From: Clostridia bacterium
GTDB taxonomy: Bacteria > Bacillota > Clostridia > RGIG7378
DNA length: 64,000 nucleotides
NCBI GenBank assembly: GCA_017559445.1
Contig: JAFYSJ010000025.1
Coordinates: 1 to 64,000 of the forward strand
Direction: 5' to 3'
Both the position numbers and the translations under genes were made by a program. This document shows, piece by piece, positions 44,828-52,624 of this stretch (its first letter is position 1; the number at the start of each line of letters is the position of its first letter). The notes under the pieces were generated by a model. That model made no database searches and was not told the DNA's origin. It saw only the letters and a list, made by a program, of their open reading frames with translations.

Positions 44828-46891
44828 TTACTTTTCCCAGATCTGGAAATTAAGCTTCTGAGCAAGATCTCCTGCGGCCTCAATGAGCATTTCGTCGTAC
44901 TTATATACTTCAAACTCATCTGCCTTGTGTTCCATACCTGTCTGTTCCTCGGCAATTTTCACCTTGTGTGCATCTAACTGGCTTAAGCCCTTAAATGTTG
45001 TAAGGCAGGAATGCTTTTTGGCATCCATGTTCTTAGTTACAAAGAGCACTTCTCCCTTATCGCTTAAGCCCTTAAACTTAACCTGTTCCCTGGTCATGGG
45101 CATGAACTCCTGGAGCAGATGATATGCATTCCATCTTGCATGTTCCTGAGCCAACAAACTGTTGCGCTTAGAACGTGTAAAGTACTCATCGTACTTGTAC
45201 TCCTTGTTTTCCTTGCCATATTTCTGGGATATTAAATTCCATCCCTCTGGCTCATTTCCTTCCGTATATGTAAGACCAAGAAGATTTAACTTAACTCTCA
45301 AGTTCATGGCGCTATATATGTTAGAAGTCATTGTGAAATAATTCATGTCACTCCATGACTTCTCTGCCTTAGTTGCAATGTATTCATCAAAGTCAGGACG
45401 TGCTACTTCATCCGCCTTAGCAGCACGCTTTGTATAAACTACGTTAATAGCCTTAGCTGTCAAGGAAAGCGCATCATTTACAACAATGTTATGGCTATAA
45501 ATCTTGGAGTAATCTCCATAGTATGTTGTGTGAGCGCTATTTACAGCATAAATGTCAGAGCATACAAACATGTGATAGTTGTGGTAACCATCCATCATAG
45601 ATGTAATTCTGCTAGCTGTATCGATATTTCTATATACGTTATTAGTATCCACAACAACGATATTGTATGTATCGGGCTTACGCAACCTATCTGCCAAAAC
45701 CTCCAAGTTATCTCTCATATAAGGAGTCTTATCCTCCACATGAGCCACATATGGCATCTCTGGCAACTCAAAATACTGATCCTTAGACTCTGCCAGCTTA
45801 TCCAAAGCATGCTTGAGTCCGTCAATTGCCCACTCTTTTGCATCAATATTCTTGTCCCACAAATGGTAGTTAATTGGCTTTACCTTGTACTCTTCTCCCA
45901 CATAGGAAACAAGCTGGTTATTGAGGATAGACTGTCTATAAATCTCCTGGCTGAGCTCTGTGAATCCAAGGAAATATACGTTAATCTCCTTGTCTGCCTT
46001 AATAGATGCATCCTCATCTACAAAATCACTTGGCAAGAACTCTGTAATTGGATAATTTTCCATTAAGTTATGGGCCAAAATCTCCTGTCTAGAGAATGTG
46101 AAGATGCACTCGCCCATTCCGTTCTTTTCCACTAACTCTCTGCGGATTGTATGGGCCTTAGCCTCATCCACCTCAACATAAAGAGAAATATTCTTAACCT
46201 TGCCGCCCTTCTGCTTATACTGGATAAAAGTATCCATATATTCTAAATACTTGTCCTGCTTAGGAATTACAATATTAAATTTAGTCTTGTTACCAAGAAT
46301 GCGGCTTCTAAGTAATTTGTCTGTGAAATTACGTCTAAGAACAACATGCTTGTCTGCAATTAATGCAACTGCAGCATCGCGAGACACGTCATCAGACAAA
46401 AGAAGAACTGCGTTGTCGCTATTATTGGCATAGCTAATAGCCTCAGGGGAGTTACCCACTACGATATCGCATGCATCTGCATTAAGTCTCTTGGAAAGGC
46501 GCAATGCATTGGCCAAGGATCCGCTAAATACGTCAATAGCAGCAGAAACAGTAGCCAAAATAGCAAGCAATGCACCCAACATATATGTATACTCATAGAT
46601 TGGGGCAACATTTGTAAATGCAGATACCTGTTCTGGCTTAATATCTCCTGCGAACAACTTAATGGCACCTGTAATGCATGCCAATAGTTCGAAGACAATA
46701 TTATCGTACTGCTGAAGCTCAATAAGCTTGTAGCAATAAGGTATAAAGTAAAGAGCAAGATTTGTAACAAATACAAGTGTTACAAAGAGCACTGTCTCAT
46801 TAATCTTTTTGTGCAAAAGTCTAGCAATAGCATAGCTAACTAATAGGAAAACCTCTATTGTCAAAAGTACGCTGCTAATTGTATTCCACAT
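44828..46891 (-). CDS. Four-TM protein with TrkA-like nucleotide-binding region and C-terminal RyR-like domain
   Basis: 687 residues. Membrane helices at about 4-27, 33-52, 65-82 and 99-124. A Rossmann-like region follows (DACDIVVGNSPEAISYANNS, NAVLLLSDD), with a second alpha/beta region around 290-440 (INVYFLGFTELSQEIYRQS, YNIVVVDTNNVYRN). At 583-587 EHARW begins a segment (EHARWNAYHLL.., KKHSCLTTFKGLSQLD) that resembles bacterial RyR domains. Such TrkA-RyR proteins are thought to sense a nucleotide ligand. It could be a ligand-gated membrane sensor; ion conduction is not shown. Transcribed alone behind a terminator. Confidence 0.65.
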   Translation of the reverse strand: MWNTISSVLLTIEVFLLVSYAIARLLHKKINETVLFVTLVFVTNLALYFIPYCYKLIELQQYDNIVFELLACITGAIKLFAGDIKPEQVSAFTNVAPIYEYTYMLGALLAILATVSAAIDVFSGSLANALRLSKRLNADACDIVVGNSPEAISYANNSDNAVLLLSDDVSRDAAVALIADKHVVLRRNFTDKLLRSRILGNKTKFNIVIPKQDKYLEYMDTFIQYKQKGGKVKNISLYVEVDEAKAHTIRRELVEKNGMGECIFTFSRQEILAHNLMENYPITEFLPSDFVDEDASIKADKEINVYFLGFTELSQEIYRQSILNNQLVSYVGEEYKVKPINYHLWDKNIDAKEWAIDGLKHALDKLAESKDQYFELPEMPYVAHVEDKTPYMRDNLEVLADRLRKPDTYNIVVVDTNNVYRNIDTASRITSMMDGYHNYHMFVCSDIYAVNSAHTTYYGDYSKIYSHNIVVNDALSLTAKAINVVYTKRAAKADEVARPDFDEYIATKAEKSWSDMNYFTMTSNIYSAMNLRVKLNLLGLTYTEGNEPEGWNLISQKYGKENKEYKYDEYFTRSKRNSLLAQEHARWNAYHLLQEFMPMTREQVKFKGLSDKGEVLFVTKNMDAKKHSCLTTFKGLSQLDAHKVKIAEEQTGMEHKADEFEVYKYDEMLIEAAGDLAQKLNFQIWEK

Positions 46892-46933
46892 AAATTTCGC
46901 CTCCTAAGGCACATTAATGACAATATTTTACCC

Positions 46934-46976
46934 TAAAAAATAGAGAAAAGCCACTTCCGAAAAAGCGACTCCTCTC
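46934..46976 (-). terminator. Intrinsic terminator after ybjQ
   Basis: Stem around 46949-46970 with several G-U pairs followed on the minus strand by TTTTCTCTATTTTTT. Confidence 0.75.
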
Positions 46977-47003
46977 TTATATACCCTTTGCTTATTGCCT
47001 AAT

Positions 47004-47318
47004 TTAATTCTTGAACTTAACTGCTGTACCGTATGCGATAACCTCTGCAGCACCGTCCATAATAGAAGCAGATGCATAACGAATATTAACTACTGCATCT
47101 GCTCCAAGCTGCTCTGCCTCTGCTACCATACGCTTAGTAGCAATAGCGCGAGCCTCGTTCATCATCTCTGTGTATCCCTTGAGTTCACCACCAACAAGTG
47201 TCTTAAATCCCTGAAGAATATCCTTACCTACGTTCTTGCTCTGGATAGTACCACCGCGTACCAAGCCAAGCATCTCAAGTTCTTTACCTGTAATGTAATC
47301 AGTATTTACTAATATCAT
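47004..47318 (-). CDS. ybjQ: YbjQ/UPF0145 family protein
   Basis: 104 residues; LGLVRGGTIQSKNVGKDILQ and AEAEQLGADAVVNIRYASAS are diagnostic of the pentameric YbjQ family, sometimes called heavy-metal-binding, true role unknown. GGGGGAG lies six bases before the ATG, inside the end of the upstream gene, which it overlaps by 20 bases. Confidence 0.92.
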   Translation of the reverse strand: MILVNTDYITGKELEMLGLVRGGTIQSKNVGKDILQGFKTLVGGELKGYTEMMNEARAIATKRMVAEAEQLGADAVVNIRYASASIMDGAAEVIAYGTAVKFKN

Positions 47319-47523
47319 CCTCTTCTCCCCCTTTAATCTCTCTAATGCGGTCTATGCAAACATAAACAACTGTACTGGAAATAGCCAATGTGACAACAAT
47401 AGCAAATATCTTCCAGAACAATGTTGCAAGTGAAGCAATAACTGCCACCAAAATCACATAGTAAAGCAGCAACAGAACCGTAACTACAATTGGTGCTATG
47501 TACTTTTTAGCCTTGTTCTTCAT
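47299..47523 (-). CDS. Small two-TM protein next to ybjQ, function unknown
   Basis: 74 residues from ATG 47523 (MKNKAKKYIAPIVV), eight bases after GAGG; in-frame ATGs upstream lack spacing. Two helices (about 9-31 and 33-55) and an acidic C-terminus GGEEDDISKY. No family recognised. Confidence 0.7.
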   Translation of the reverse strand: MKNKAKKYIAPIVVTVLLLLYYVILVAVIASLATLFWKIFAIVVTLAISSTVVYVCIDRIREIKGGEEDDISKY

Positions 47524-47553
47524 ACGCATAACCTCTTTAAGTAAATATAACAT

Positions 47554-47746
47554 AGCATGATGGATTTTTCTACCAAAAAATAGTGTGCTACGCGCTCAAT
47601 ATATGCTTCGCACGTGAGATGCACTGCTTACACTAAATATTCGCGCACGGACATAAATGACTTAGCCACAATAATGTCCCATTCATTGATAAACAATCAT
47701 TTTCATTTCAAAATCCTGTGCTAAAATAAAGAAAAAAGGAGTTTTT
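47554..47746. other. Divergent intergenic region with short palindromes
   Basis: Contains GC-rich small palindromes in AT-rich sequence (GTGCTACGCGCTC, CGCACGTGAGATGC, ATTCGCGCACGG, 47582-47656) similar in style to the dgt leader. A plus promoter TTTTCA-16-TGCTAAAAT near 47700-47726 may serve the gene at 47747. Confidence 0.4.
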
Positions 47747-48907
47747 ATGGGAAGCTGGTTTTCTAATATACATGTTCGCAAAAGTAACAATGCAACTCCA
47801 TCTGCCATTTGTGACTTCATCAACAATCACATGACCTCCAAGAACTTCTCCCCCACACAATCCGAGGGTGACGCAGATGCATGTTTTGCAATTGTTAACA
47901 ATCCTGACTGTCAATGGATTTCAATTTATTCCGACAGCTTGTGCTTCGACAGTGCAAATAACATTTCTGAATACGGAACTCCTATGTCCCTTGCTTTTCA
48001 ATCCGATGTTTTATCCATCGGTTGTTTCGATAGCGATTACATGTTCCTCAACTTAATAGATGCGACAAACAATTTGGATTTGTGGGCAAGTTCCGGCCGT
48101 GCCAGTATCTTCAATATCAAAAGGCGTTCTAATCTTTCCCCTTGGAAAACAAAGGTAGACGATTTTGATAAATTTAAATCCCTTTTTCGCAGCAGATCTC
48201 CATTCGCAGAGGACGTTTTGTATGAAATAGATTCTTGTCTTCACCTACCTCAAGAACAATGCATGGGGTCCTATGAAATGCTTTCATGCTTTGACCTTAA
48301 GGATTTCACAACATATTTGTATTTCAAACTTCCCGACAACTTAAAGTCTCAGGAGCTACCAAAATTAGTACAAAAATCTCGTTCAACAATGCCCTGTTTC
48401 CTCGAAACACCAGCATGTGTCAATGCCTTAAATATAGGTGGTGAATCAAAAGGATTATCTGTTTATTTTGTAGGTCCGTATGTGGAAAATGATGAAATTA
48501 CTTTTTCCGATGTTAGTTTTGTAAAGTTTGTACGTTATTTCCCCACAAATACACCTATTGAATTACAGAAGGTCCAATTACCAGATGGGCAGTGGGCTTA
48601 CTACTACCATGATCCAAACTATAGGATTCCACCTAAGGTAGACGACAACCTCTCTCCTATTAAGAAATTTAATGTGGAGTGCGAACGAGAAATATGCGTA
48701 CGTTTTATACCTCATGGCAATCCACGAAAGGTCCTAGATATTACAGTTGTTCTTGTCCCAGATAAGAACCTAGCAGGACAAACTGGATGGAATGTATGGC
48801 GACTAGACTATTCCTCTAAAAAAGAATTCATCCAAAAATATAACGAGTCTCATTCATCAAATCCCCATTTCCACCCCAACTGTCTAAGAGAAGAAGATTA
48901 TGACTAA
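47747..48907 (+). CDS. Protein of unknown function, 386 residues
   Basis: Not recognised. No signal peptide or membrane helix. N-terminal part with WISIYSDSLCFDSANNISEY and FDSDYMFLNLIDATNNLDLWA, many aromatic and Asp residues; C-terminal part (about 270-386) with PDGQWAYYYHDPNYRIPPK and TVVLVPDKN. It is plus-strand, alone, with AAGGAG well placed. Codon use differs from the housekeeping genes (more T-ending codons), so it may be acquired or weakly expressed. Confidence 0.7.
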   Translation: MGSWFSNIHVRKSNNATPSAICDFINNHMTSKNFSPTQSEGDADACFAIVNNPDCQWISIYSDSLCFDSANNISEYGTPMSLAFQSDVLSIGCFDSDYMFLNLIDATNNLDLWASSGRASIFNIKRRSNLSPWKTKVDDFDKFKSLFRSRSPFAEDVLYEIDSCLHLPQEQCMGSYEMLSCFDLKDFTTYLYFKLPDNLKSQELPKLVQKSRSTMPCFLETPACVNALNIGGESKGLSVYFVGPYVENDEITFSDVSFVKFVRYFPTNTPIELQKVQLPDGQWAYYYHDPNYRIPPKVDDNLSPIKKFNVECEREICVRFIPHGNPRKVLDITVVLVPDKNLAGQTGWNVWRLDYSSKKEFIQKYNESHSSNPHFHPNCLREEDYD

Positions 48908-48916
48908 TCACAAAAC

Positions 48917-48943
48917 AAAAAGCAGGCCCTAAGCCTGCTTTTT
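48917..48943. terminator. Bidirectional intrinsic terminator
   Basis: AAAAAGCAGGC / GCCTGCTTTTT, symmetrical. Serves the plus-strand gene ending at 48907 and the minus-strand tRNA-Leu. Confidence 0.92.
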
Positions 48944-48945
48944 GT

Positions 48946-49027
48946 TGGTGCGGTCGGAGGGACTTGAACCCTCACTCTCTCGAAACGGCACCTAAAACCG
49001 TCGTGTCTGCCATTCCACCACGACCGC
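48946..49027 (-). tRNA. tRNA-Leu (anticodon UAG), CCA encoded
   Basis: Acceptor GCGGTCG/CGACCGC, anticodon stem ACGGT/GCCGT with loop TTTAGGT (anticodon TAG, reads CUA and relatives), long variable arm, T arm GAGGG-TTCAAGT-CCCTC, CCA. It starts only seven bases behind the stop of the rhomboid-like gene and is probably cut from that transcript. Confidence 0.95.
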
Positions 49028-49034
49028 GTACATA

Positions 49035-49910
49035 CTACTCATGAGTATGATTGTTAATGTGATCCATGCAGTACTCCTTAAGTCCTGAGCACTTAACACA
49101 GTATCTAAACTGCATGTTTGGATGCGACTCATCTGTTTTACCACACACACAACACTTGTGTCTATAGTTTTTTGTCACATTCTTTGCCTTTACCTTAACA
49201 ATTTTTGACTTGTACTGAGCCTTGCGAACCTTATTTTTTCCAAGGATCCATCCCCTCTCTGCCCAATCCTTACCAAACCAAATGAAATAGTTTGTAAGAA
49301 CTGCCAGTGCAGTCATTGCCATCAAAATATCGCCAAAAACAACGCTATTAAACACTTCAAGAACCAATAAGGCAAAGTGAATAATTCCTAGCCACTTTAC
49401 CTTAATCGGGATAATAAAGAAAATACGAATCTGCACCTCGGGGAACAATGTGGCAAAAGCCAGGAACAATCCCGTATTAAGCAGGCTGGAACTCATTTCA
49501 CTAAAAACGAACCAGCTAGGTGCAAACCAGTTAAATACATAACTCAAAGCGCAGAATACCCAACAGCACAAAACTCCTGATAAATACATCATATTAAATC
49601 TTGGTGCGCCGTAATATCCCTCAAGACTGGAGCCAATCCAGTGATAAAAATAGCAAACCATCACATTCCACAGAATCATGTCAAAAAATCCTGTGCCTAG
49701 CTCTGGCAATACAAAAACAAAGGTGAACAATCTCCACACCTGTCCCTTGAATAAATCAATAGGGTTAAGTGTAAGCCAACCAGCTAAATCAAAATCAAAC
49801 CTGTTACTCAGGATTGCATCTAACACAAATACGATGACATTACCTGCGATAATGTAAGTCATCAGATTCTCGATTGCATATTTGTTAAAGAATGATCTTA
49901 CCTTCTTCAT
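49035..49910 (-). CDS. Rhomboid-like membrane protein with zinc ribbon, catalytic serine motif missing
   Basis: 291 residues from ATG 49910 (MKKVRSFFNKYAIEN) behind AAAGGA. Six helices; the L1-loop motif WR (59-60, GQVWRLFTFVF) and IGSSLEGYYGAPRFNMMYLSGVL are rhomboid-like, but where GxSG should stand the sequence is EMSSSLLNTG and no matching histidine is clear, so it looks catalytically dead. The C-terminus carries a zinc ribbon: C253/C254, C256, C271, C274, C281, H284. tRNA-Leu lies seven bases downstream. Confidence 0.7.
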   Translation of the reverse strand: MKKVRSFFNKYAIENLMTYIIAGNVIVFVLDAILSNRFDFDLAGWLTLNPIDLFKGQVWRLFTFVFVLPELGTGFFDMILWNVMVCYFYHWIGSSLEGYYGAPRFNMMYLSGVLCCWVFCALSYVFNWFAPSWFVFSEMSSSLLNTGLFLAFATLFPEVQIRIFFIIPIKVKWLGIIHFALLVLEVFNSVVFGDILMAMTALAVLTNYFIWFGKDWAERGWILGKNKVRKAQYKSKIVKVKAKNVTKNYRHKCCVCGKTDESHPNMQFRYCVKCSGLKEYCMDHINNHTHE

Positions 49911-49925
49911 GCTTATATCCTTTCG

Positions 49926-49934
49926 TGATATAAT
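49926..49934 (+). promoter_or_regulatory. Extended -10 promoter of the metallophosphoesterase gene
   Basis: TGATATAAT (TATAAT at 49929-49934). Predicted start near 49941, so the opposite promoter at 49947-49975 lies inside its transcribed region. Confidence 0.5.
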
Positions 49935-49946
49935 CGGATTATCTAG

Positions 49947-49975
49947 ATTATACAATGAGGTTCTTCCATTGACAA
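49947..49975 (-). promoter_or_regulatory. Promoter of the rhomboid-like gene and tRNA-Leu
   Basis: Minus strand TTGTCA (49970-49975), 17-base spacer, TATAAT (49947-49952). The -35 box overlaps the TTG start codon of the divergent gene. Confidence 0.75.
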
Positions 49976-50823
49976 ATACAGGATTAATCCTAGGTGGTGT
50001 CGCAGGTCTTGCAGCCATAGGGGCAACAATTGGTTTAGTGACTCCTCGTCAGCTCTCTGTAAGCCACATAGAGTTAAGTACTCCTTTGCAGGGAAACACC
50101 TTTTTGCATATGTCAGACTACCACTATGAGCTACTTAGGGTTTCTCCTGACAAGCTCAAAAAGGCTATTTCCGACATCAGTCCCACTGCCATTTTGTTCA
50201 CAGGAGACCTTTTCTACAAGGCGCAAAATAGCACTTCTGCATTAAACCATTTTAAACAAATAGTTGGCGATATTCCCGTGATTATGTGCCTTGGAAATCA
50301 TGAATACAAGGCTTACCGAGTTGACACTCCTGACCCTGATGACCCACAGAATGTAGATGAATACATGTGCCGTGTTAAAGAAATGGGTTTTATCATTGGC
50401 AGAAATGAAATTGTTAACCAATTTGGGTATAACTTTGTTCTCTTGGACGATTTTAGAGAAAATCGTCATAATTTGGACAGCTATACCTCAACAATCCATG
50501 CTTTGCTCTCCTCTGTAGCGGGCACTCCCACAATTGTACTATGCCATAGTCCTGCTACTGCAGGCTTAATTGCCAAGCTACCCCTTGAAGAAAATGAGCG
50601 TCCCTCAATGGTCCTTTGTGGTCACTATCACGGAGGTCAGGTAGATTTACCTGGTCACCCAGAGTATTACCATTTCCGCTCCGAAATGAAACACCTTACT
50701 GGACATTTCCGTGGCCTTAAGGTCCACAACCACGTTCCAGTATATATTTCTAGAGGTTTAGGCTCCGTAGTTGTGCCAATTAGATTCGCCTCTACTCCCG
50801 AAATAACAGTTTTTAAAGCATAA
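49969..50823 (+). CDS. Membrane-anchored metallophosphoesterase (YkuE-like)
   Basis: Calcineurin-type phosphoesterase of 284 residues. I place the start at TTG 49969, eight bases after GAGG; upstream ATGs are in the wrong frame or lie before the promoter. Residues 4-24 form an anchor (TGLILGGVAGLAAIGATIGL). Metal-site motifs: SDYHYE, FTGDLFYK, LGNHEY, CHSP and CGHYHGGQVD. Substrate unknown. Its stop TAA is followed after five bases by repeat array 4. Confidence 0.87.
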   Translation: MTNTGLILGGVAGLAAIGATIGLVTPRQLSVSHIELSTPLQGNTFLHMSDYHYELLRVSPDKLKKAISDISPTAILFTGDLFYKAQNSTSALNHFKQIVGDIPVIMCLGNHEYKAYRVDTPDPDDPQNVDEYMCRVKEMGFIIGRNEIVNQFGYNFVLLDDFRENRHNLDSYTSTIHALLSSVAGTPTIVLCHSPATAGLIAKLPLEENERPSMVLCGHYHGGQVDLPGHPEYYHFRSEMKHLTGHFRGLKVHNHVPVYISRGLGSVVVPIRFASTPEITVFKA

Positions 50824-50828
50824 GCTTC

Positions 50829-51079
50829 ACTAGCGCGACAGCGCGTATACTAGCGCAGCGGCTCACTAGCGCAGCGAATACTAGCGTAGCGGTTCACTAG
50901 CGCGACAGCGCGTATACTAGCGTAGCGGCTCACTAGCGCGACAGCGCGTATACTAGCGCAGCGGCTCACTAGCGCGACAGCGCGTATACTAGCGTAGTGG
51001 CTCACTAGCGCGACAGCGCGTATACTAGCGTAGCGATTCACTAGCGCGACAGCGCGTATACTAGCGCAGCGGCTCACTA
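50829..51079. repeat. ACTAG-hairpin array 4 (14 units)
   Basis: ACTAG every 15-20 bases from 50829 to 51060, final ACTA 51076-51079. From 50896 it alternates almost perfectly between CGCGACAGCGCG (20-base unit) and CGYAGCG (16-base unit), giving a 36-base supra-repeat. It lies between the metallophosphoesterase stop and a bidirectional terminator. In the other four arrays the neighbouring gene is on the minus strand; here the array follows a plus-strand gene with its polarity unchanged. Confidence 0.95.
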
Positions 51080-51105
51080 AAAAAGGCGCCTCAAGCGCCT
51101 TTTTT
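51079..51105. terminator. Bidirectional intrinsic terminator
   Basis: AAAAAAGGCGC / GCGCCTTTTTT with a five-base loop, shared by the metallophosphoesterase gene and malQ; its A-run overlaps the last array separator. Confidence 0.93.
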
Positions 51106-51106
51106 C

Positions 51107-52606
51107 TCATCTCTTCGTTTCTTTTACAAGGTCCAAAATCTTATCTCTAAGAGCCTTTGTGTTATATCTTGGACTAACTCTCCATGTCCAATTACCCTGA
51201 GCCACTGAAGGAACATTCATTCTTCCCTGCTCATTTGTAAGCTGCAAATAATCCTGCAATGGAATAACTGCCAAGTTTGACTTGCTACTAAGTGCCAGCT
51301 GGATAGTAGCGTATGTAGCGCTCTGACCCTTCTTGCGTGGGCACTCTCTCTTAAATCTTGCAAGCACATCTCCTGTCAACTGGCTCGCCCATGACTTAGT
51401 GCAATCTGAGTCGTGGGAACCTGTGTAAACAACTGAGTTGCTATGTGGATATGTCTTAGGCAAGTACTCGCTGTTATCATCAAAGAAAGCAAACTGCAAA
51501 ACCTTCATGCCAGGGAATCCTGTGTCATCCAATAGTGCTCGCACATCCTCTGTAATGAATCCCAAGTCCTCTGCAATAATCTTTGCCTTAGGATACTTAT
51601 CCTTAATTGTGCGGAAAAGCTTAATGCCAGGTGCAGAAGCCCATTGTCCTCTCCTAGCATTCACATCACCAAATGGAATGTGATAATAACCTGCGAAACC
51701 TCTAAAATGATCGATTCTCAAAATGTCATACATTTTGAATGCATACTTAACTCTATCGCTCCACCAAGAGAAGTCCTGCTCCTCCATGAGCTCCCAATTG
51801 TAAATTGGGTTACCCCAAAGCTGTCCGTCTGGTGAGAAACCATCTGGTGGACATCCTGCCACGCATGTCGGGTTGTAATTCTCATCCAATAAGAACTGTT
51901 CAGGTGCTCTCCATACGTCCATAGAGTCATGTGCCACATAGATGGGCATATCTCCTACAATGACAATTTTATGGCTGTGGGCATAGTCCACAAGTGCCTG
52001 CCACTGTCTAAAGAACTCAAACTGAACCCACTTCCAGAATCCGCACTCCTCTGCGTATTCCTTAGCAAGCTTTCGAGCCTGCTCACAATCCTTATGCTCC
52101 TCTGGCCATGTGTACCAAGCGCAGTAATTGTGGCTAACCTTAAGGGCCATAAAGAGGGCATAATCCTCAATCCACTCCTTGTTCTTGCGAACAAAGCATG
52201 TGTACTCCTTGTAAAGGTCATGGTCCTTGTTAAATCTAGCATATGCCTTACGAAGCAAAACATATCTAGTATTAAAGAGCCATCCGTAATCTACCCTATC
52301 TGATGAATTCTGGTTCTCCTTAGCCTCATTTGAGGTCAACAAACCAACCTTAACCAACTGGTCAGGGTCAATAAAATAGGGATTACCAGCCACTGAAGCC
52401 GGTGACTGGTAAGGACTATCGCCATAAGATGTGGGGTTAAGTGGTAATACCTGCCATACTTTCTGGCTGGTCTCACTTAAGAAATCTATAAAATCGTAGG
52501 CGGCTTTACCAAAATTACCAATGCCATATGGAGATGGCAAACTGCTAATTGGCATCAAAATGCCGCACTTATGCTTAAAACCAAAATTATCCCTAGGTGT
52601 GCCCAT
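51107..52606 (-). CDS. malQ: 4-alpha-glucanotransferase (amylomaltase)
   Basis: GH77 disproportionating enzyme acting on malto-oligosaccharides or glycogen branches. 499 residues; SSLPSPYGIGNFGKAAYDFI at the start, IVGDMPIYVAHDSMDVW, the nucleophile region ILRIDHFRGF, the acid/base IIAEDLGFI and YTGSHDSDCTKSW are all typical. AAAGGAG lies five bases before the ATG. It follows pgi by 18 bases, joining glycogen/maltodextrin use to glycolysis. Confidence 0.96.
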   Translation of the reverse strand: MGTPRDNFGFKHKCGILMPISSLPSPYGIGNFGKAAYDFIDFLSETSQKVWQVLPLNPTSYGDSPYQSPASVAGNPYFIDPDQLVKVGLLTSNEAKENQNSSDRVDYGWLFNTRYVLLRKAYARFNKDHDLYKEYTCFVRKNKEWIEDYALFMALKVSHNYCAWYTWPEEHKDCEQARKLAKEYAEECGFWKWVQFEFFRQWQALVDYAHSHKIVIVGDMPIYVAHDSMDVWRAPEQFLLDENYNPTCVAGCPPDGFSPDGQLWGNPIYNWELMEEQDFSWWSDRVKYAFKMYDILRIDHFRGFAGYYHIPFGDVNARRGQWASAPGIKLFRTIKDKYPKAKIIAEDLGFITEDVRALLDDTGFPGMKVLQFAFFDDNSEYLPKTYPHSNSVVYTGSHDSDCTKSWASQLTGDVLARFKRECPRKKGQSATYATIQLALSSKSNLAVIPLQDYLQLTNEQGRMNVPSVAQGNWTWRVSPRYNTKALRDKILDLVKETKR

Positions 52607-52624
52607 GGGTACTCCTTTCGCCGA

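Noticed and set aside
50850-51110. Open reading frame with a 12-residue repeat (LVSRCASIRAVA-like) on the minus strand
   Set aside because: It is the translation of array 4: the 36-base supra-repeat is a multiple of three, which leaves one frame open. No ribosome binding site, and it crosses the terminator.
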